Virus record (IMG/VR): IMGVR_UViG_3300037493_005292
Location: 1-64,000 of that record
Strand: one strand, 5' to 3'
Origin: a virus
Length of the DNA: 64,000 bases
Part shown: one piece after another, positions 60,368 through 64,000 of the stretch
Position numbering within the stretch: the first letter of the stretch is position 1
Layout of the letters: the number at the start of each line of letters is the position of its first letter
Notes under the pieces: generated by a model
Told to the model about the DNA's origin: nothing
What the model saw: only the letters and a program-made list of their open reading frames with translations
Databases searched by the model: none
Position numbers and translations under genes: made by a program

Positions 60368-61987
60368 ATGGTTGCTAAAACTAGCGCAACACTTAGTGAG
60401 GTTGCTGAAGCGTGGTTACGCCTCAATGGTCGTCCGTTTTCATTAGAATACTGGCCAATGCACCGGGCATTCTACGATGGACGTTATCGTAGAACTTTAT
60501 TCAAAACAAGTCGACAGGTCGCTAAGTCCACCACCTTAGCGAACTTCGCCATCATTGAGTGCGCTCTTATACCACACTTTTCTACGGTATTCGTTAGTCC
60601 AACTAAAGAGCAAACCACTCGATTTTCTAACACACGCGTCTTAAAGGTAATGCGGTATTCGCCCATTATCAATTCCCGTTTTCTTAACCCGGAACTAGCT
60701 GATCGCGTATTCCATAAGCAATTCTCGAACGGCGCGGAAATGCTCTTCACGTATGCGCTGGATGACGCCGATCGCTTACGTGGCCCGTCGTCTGACCGCA
60801 ATATGTACGACGAGGTCCAGGATCTTTTGTATGACCCAGTTATTACGGTGGGTAACGAAACCCTGTCACACTCGCACTACGGTTTTGAGACGTACGCAGG
60901 TACGCCGAAGACTATGGACAATACTGTCCAATATCTGTGGGAATCGAGCAGCCAAACCGAGTGGGTTATTAAGTGTGATTCCTGTGGATCGCATCAGTAC
61001 ATCGATTCGGATAAAGCCATAGGTGCTACGGGTATCATCTGTCTTAAGTGCAAATCCTACTTAAACCCATTTAAGGGTAAATGGATTGATACCTACGCGT
61101 TTCCAAATTCGAACATTCCTGAGTCCCAGCGGTTGAAGGGTTTCCACATCAGCCAGTTGATGATGCCCGAGAACAATCCACTGGCTATGAAAGCCATTGG
61201 TGCGGGAACGGAGATGGAAGCGTTTGCGCTGCAGCAGTGGCAGCGCATTCTGCTCAAACACGAGACTCTGCCTACTGCGACGTTTAACAACGAGGTATTG
61301 GGGATTTCAGACGCCGTCGGTACACGGATGATTTCCAAAGAGGAGCTCGAGGAGCTCTGTACCGGTCAGCCGTTGCAGCTGTATCCAAAACAGGACACGT
61401 TCGTTGGCTTGAATCACGTAGTTGGTGGGGTTGACTGGTCAGGCGGAGGAACCACAGGCGTGTCACGAACAGTGATATGGATTTGGGGATTTAGGCAATC
61501 AGACAGACGTATGCTGACGCTGCTGTACAAGGTGTACCCAGGCATTAACCCCGTAAACATCATCGACGAAATCGCCAACATCTTTGCGTGTTACCGCGTA
61601 GAAATCGTGATCGGTGATGCTGGTGAGGGGCATACCGCCAATGACCTCCTACGGAAAAAGCTTGGGTATCACCGTGTACAGCAGGTACAGTACGCGTCTG
61701 CTACTAAGGCGTTTGTTTGGAACGATTACGACAGGTACATTGCGGATCGTACAACAGTTATCGATAACTACTTCATGGACATTAAGCAGAAGAAGCTCGA
61801 GTTTGGTCCTCTGCACGAGATGAAGGAAGCGATAGATGACATCCTAAACGTGTACGAGGACATCACGACCATGGGGAAGAAGGTGTGGAGACACTCGCCG
61901 TCTAAATCTGACGACTGTCTCCACGCAGGACTCTTTGGCTGGCTGGCAATGAAGATGGTTTTGAACGACGTGAAGTTTTACCAGTAA
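60368..61987 (+). CDS. terL: Terminase large subunit
   Basis: 539 residues from the ATG at 60368, chosen because the promoter ends 6 nt before it; an upstream start at 60344 would lie before the transcript. The ATPase half has a Walker A-like KTSRQVAKST (46-55) and MYDEVQD with Walker B D148 and E149. A zinc ribbon (KCDSCG and CLKCK, about 205-240) resembles the lambda GpA-type group. The nuclease half has GVDWSGGGTTGVS, IGDAGEG and KSDDCLHAG, with the acidic residues of an RNase H-like fold. It packages the genome into the prohead. Confidence 0.9.
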   Translation: MVAKTSATLSEVAEAWLRLNGRPFSLEYWPMHRAFYDGRYRRTLFKTSRQVAKSTTLANFAIIECALIPHFSTVFVSPTKEQTTRFSNTRVLKVMRYSPIINSRFLNPELADRVFHKQFSNGAEMLFTYALDDADRLRGPSSDRNMYDEVQDLLYDPVITVGNETLSHSHYGFETYAGTPKTMDNTVQYLWESSSQTEWVIKCDSCGSHQYIDSDKAIGATGIICLKCKSYLNPFKGKWIDTYAFPNSNIPESQRLKGFHISQLMMPENNPLAMKAIGAGTEMEAFALQQWQRILLKHETLPTATFNNEVLGISDAVGTRMISKEELEELCTGQPLQLYPKQDTFVGLNHVVGGVDWSGGGTTGVSRTVIWIWGFRQSDRRMLTLLYKVYPGINPVNIIDEIANIFACYRVEIVIGDAGEGHTANDLLRKKLGYHRVQQVQYASATKAFVWNDYDRYIADRTTVIDNYFMDIKQKKLEFGPLHEMKEAIDDILNVYEDITTMGKKVWRHSPSKSDDCLHAGLFGWLAMKMVLNDVKFYQ

Positions 61988-63154
61988 CTAGATCGCTTTG
62001 GAGAGGGCCTCTTCAAGGATGGCTTCTTCTAGCTCGTTACGGATGTCACACTCCATAAAGTCTTCTTCGACTTCGATCACCTGCAACGTGTCCATGGTGT
62101 CTAAGTACTTCCGGGCTGATATGAGCTCACCGTAGGACGGTCCCATCTCTACGTCCCACTGGAATGGAACGGGTAACCAGGGGTACTTCTTGGCGACAGC
62201 ATCAACACCGTGTTTTTGGATGAAGTCTGGAATCTGGTGCAGGTACTTTTTGGGTATTTGCATCACGAGGGAGTCGTGCACCGTATTCATCAACTGTCCA
62301 CCAAAGTCACCCCGGATGGCGTCGTCTACAGACGCCATGACATCCATGACGATGTCGGAGCTCGTGCTCTGGATCTTGAAGTTGATGCTCTGGCGCTCGG
62401 CACGGCTGCGTTGCCAAGAGGTGAGCTTCTTCAGGTCAAAGCGTCTGCGTCGACCGATAAACGTTTCTACCATCCCGAAGGACCTAAGCTGCTGCTGCGT
62501 TATGGCGATGTAGTTGGGGATGGACGGGAACATCTTAAACAGCGTGTCGATAACGATCTGTGCTTGCTCGTCCGGGATACCTACTATAGACGCGATCTTT
62601 TTCTTCGCGGCACCGTAAAGGATTCCGAACACAACGCGCTTAACGATGGTGCGCAGCTTGTCTAGCATGATGCCATAAGCGCGGTCATTGCTTTCCTCGC
62701 TTGAGTCACGCACGCAGAAGTCGTTGTAGTTCCAGGCGTGGTTCTCATCGATTCCCACAGTGCTGAGAACTTTGTGCTTATCCCCGGGAGACACGCCGCT
62801 CAGAACGTTTGCGGGGTTATACACGATGGAAGCGAAGAAACTGTGCGGGTCCATGCCTTTGTTCAAGGCGTCGATAAGGTTCTTATCGTGGCTGTAGGCA
62901 GCGTAGATGCGCACTTCCGCGGCTTTTGCGTCGGTGTTCACAATAGCGAATGTCTCCGAGTCAGTCGGTACGAACATCCTCTTGATGTTGTGTCCACCGA
63001 TTTTCTTGGGGATATTCTGCATGTTCTCTTGCGACGAAGAGTTGTGGTTAACAAAGCCATGCGCGACGTAGGAGTGGTCAACTGCTACTTGGATATCCCA
63101 TACGCCCATAACTCCTATAGGCGTAACTTTTATTATTCGGCTAACGCCAAACAT
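61988..63154 (-). CDS. polA: C-terminal half of family A DNA polymerase with N-terminal C-intein (fractured polA)
   Basis: 388 residues from the ATG at 63154. Residues 1-38 are a C-intein: GVWDIQVAVDHSYVAHGFVNHN carries block F and ends in the splice junction His-Asn before Ser39. From Ser39 the sequence continues SSSQENMQNIP, the conserved SSxxPNLQNIP motif of PolA. Motif A has catalytic D75 (NTDAKAAEVR), motif B is KRVVFGILYG (K172, F176, Y180) and motif C VHD (H293, D294). So this is the polymerase catalytic half; the N-terminal half and N-intein must be joined by trans-splicing and lie beyond the right edge. The upstream frame is taken by an endonuclease gene. Confidence 0.9.
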   Translation of the reverse strand: MFGVSRIIKVTPIGVMGVWDIQVAVDHSYVAHGFVNHNSSSQENMQNIPKKIGGHNIKRMFVPTDSETFAIVNTDAKAAEVRIYAAYSHDKNLIDALNKGMDPHSFFASIVYNPANVLSGVSPGDKHKVLSTVGIDENHAWNYNDFCVRDSSEESNDRAYGIMLDKLRTIVKRVVFGILYGAAKKKIASIVGIPDEQAQIVIDTLFKMFPSIPNYIAITQQQLRSFGMVETFIGRRRRFDLKKLTSWQRSRAERQSINFKIQSTSSDIVMDVMASVDDAIRGDFGGQLMNTVHDSLVMQIPKKYLHQIPDFIQKHGVDAVAKKYPWLPVPFQWDVEMGPSYGELISARKYLDTMDTLQVIEVEEDFMECDIRNELEEAILEEALSKAI

Positions 63155-64000
63155 ATTTGTGTTATAACGTGTGGGAGCTTTTCCTCTACCTCCTTCGTTG
63201 TGAAACGAAGTGTTTTGTACCCCAAGCGTACCGCTTCTTTCTGCTTGGATATATCTCTTTTCGTGGTATCGGCTTGTGCGTGGAAGCTCCCGTCTATTTC
63301 TACTAGAAGTTTGTGACCTGGAAACCCAAAGTCTGCGAGGTAGTTTTTGTAGAAGGCTACCTGGCGTGTATGTGGTATTTTTGAGTCCGTTAACGCCATA
63401 GATAGCAGCATCTCGTGCCTGTTTAAGCTCCAACATATATTGTCTGCAGGGACTTGCCCACGTCCTTTGTACTGATTGTAATTCCGGGCCTGTTCTTTTA
63501 TAAACCAAGTCAGCTCTATGACATGGGAAAATGCTTCGTACAGCTTTTTGTAATAAGCGTGCGGGTCCTGGTAGAACTGCGTTACCGTTTTCATTAACCC
63601 GGGAGCGTACTGCTCTAAATCGCGCAGCTGTTCCATATCTGTAGCGAGTATTTTGTAGGTCAGCTTTTTTTCGGGCGTCATACCGTATGCCCGCATATTC
63701 TGACGCACGAACCACGCACTGACATTTAGTACTTTGGCAGTCATGGAGTAGGTGTACCCTCTGTCTACACATTCCTGTAGTCTCTCGCGCGGGATAACGA
63801 CCCCGGGTTGGGCTTTTATACCGTGAGTATTTCCCTTTAACGCAGCTGAGTAATTGAGGTACTTTCTCTCGCGTATCTGTGTGGCATACTTTTCTTTGTA
63901 TGCCCGAACAGAATTGCTGAGTATTTTGTACGACACTCCCAAATCCAAAAACGCTTGACCGGATAACCTTTCTTCTAAGTAAAGGCGCACAAACGTCGCC
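63133..64000 (-). CDS. Vsr/EDxHD-like homing endonuclease in the split polymerase locus (5' end outside window)
   Basis: At least 285 residues; the frame is open to the right edge, so the start may be outside (a GTG at 63990 is the first seen). Two helix-turn-helix-like segments (GQAFLDLGVSYKILSNSVRA and YSMTAKVLNVSAWFVRQNMR) could bind DNA. The C-terminal nuclease domain LLVEIDGSFHAQADTTKRD, with E231, D233 and H237, and GYKTLRFTTKEVEEKL matches the Vsr/DUF559 fold used by EDxHD homing endonucleases. Its stop lies 22 bp inside the C-intein gene in another frame. It probably drives homing of the intein halves. Confidence 0.8.
   Translation of the reverse strand, partial: ATFVRLYLEERLSGQAFLDLGVSYKILSNSVRAYKEKYATQIRERKYLNYSAALKGNTHGIKAQPGVVIPRERLQECVDRGYTYSMTAKVLNVSAWFVRQNMRAYGMTPEKKLTYKILATDMEQLRDLEQYAPGLMKTVTQFYQDPHAYYKKLYEAFSHVIELTWFIKEQARNYNQYKGRGQVPADNICWSLNRHEMLLSMALTDSKIPHTRQVAFYKNYLADFGFPGHKLLVEIDGSFHAQADTTKRDISKQKEAVRLGYKTLRFTTKEVEEKLPHVITQICLALAE
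63161..63166 (-). promoter_or_regulatory. Leaderless-type -10 for the C-intein-PolA gene, inside the endonuclease gene
   Basis: Minus strand TATAAC at 63166-63161, then 6 nt (ACAAAT), then the ATG at 63154, the same geometry as three other leaderless genes here. It lies in the last codons of the endonuclease gene. There is no clear -35, and a GAGGAAAAG about 25 nt upstream is too distant to act as a ribosome binding site. Confidence 0.5.

Noticed and set aside
61988-63772. A single 594-residue minus-strand protein reading through the endonuclease region
   Set aside because: The part before residue 207 is low-quality shadow sequence, whereas the other frame over the same DNA encodes a coherent endonuclease. 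The real protein starts at the C-intein ATG at 63154.
1-64000. CRISPR arrays, insertion sequences or integrase/attachment sites
   Set aside because: No regularly spaced short repeats, transposase motifs or tyrosine/serine recombinase motifs were seen in the translated genes.

Overview
The window is one continuous stretch of a tailed double-stranded DNA bacteriophage genome. It is dense with overlapping genes (ATGA and TAATG junctions), has no host housekeeping genes, and carries a near-complete tail module. A gp25-like baseplate wedge protein followed by a baseplate J-like protein points to a contractile-tailed (myovirus-type) phage. The host cannot be named. Four genes appear to be transcribed as leaderless mRNAs, each with a -10 hexamer exactly 6 nt before the ATG. 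That would suit a host tolerant of leaderless translation, such as Deinococcota or Actinomycetota, but this is inference. Most other genes have good Shine-Dalgarno sites.

Layout. 1-7.9 kb (+): large virion or fibre-type proteins, including a 1326-residue protein with a zinc carboxypeptidase (M14) domain, a kelch propeller and a lectin-like end. 8.0-12.2 kb: small genes, two membrane HExxH proteins, a Nudix-like protein, a zinc-ribbon gene nested in its 3' end, and a DHH phosphoesterase closed by a terminator. 12.2-20.7 kb (-): a membrane protein, a dNMP kinase, an exported lytic transglycosylase, several small Cys-rich proteins, a DinG-like helicase and a family-4-like uracil-DNA glycosylase. 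Between the transglycosylase and the next gene lies a gene-free stretch folding into two homologous structured RNA domains plus a terminator. 20.8-46.5 kb (+): tail morphogenesis, namely a chaperone pair with probable -1 frameshift, tape measure, tail and fibre proteins, a 1166-residue hub-like protein with a transglycosylase domain, a sigma-70-type factor, an amidase, wedge proteins and a final fibre. 46.5-50.5 kb (-): RuvC-like resolvase, B12-dependent ribonucleotide reductase and two small genes. 50.5-52.6 kb (+): three probable virion proteins. 52.6-57.3 kb (-): an operon of a metallopeptidase/VWA protein, a Cys-rich protein, a retron-like reverse transcriptase and another Cys-rich protein. 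57.3-60.3 kb: two unknown + genes facing a MoxR-type AAA+ ATPase. 60.4-62 kb (+): large terminase. 62-64 kb (-): the C-terminal half of a family A DNA polymerase.

The polymerase gene is fractured. Its C-terminal half begins with a 38-residue C-intein, and a Vsr/EDxHD-like endonuclease gene sits directly upstream in another frame. The N-terminal half and N-intein should lie just beyond the right edge. Functionally the window combines nucleotide supply (NrdJ, dNMP kinase), replication and repair (PolA, DinG, UDG, RuvC), packaging (TerL), own-promoter control (sigma factor), cell-wall entry and exit enzymes, and two uncharacterised protein systems (RT operon; MoxR/VWA pair).
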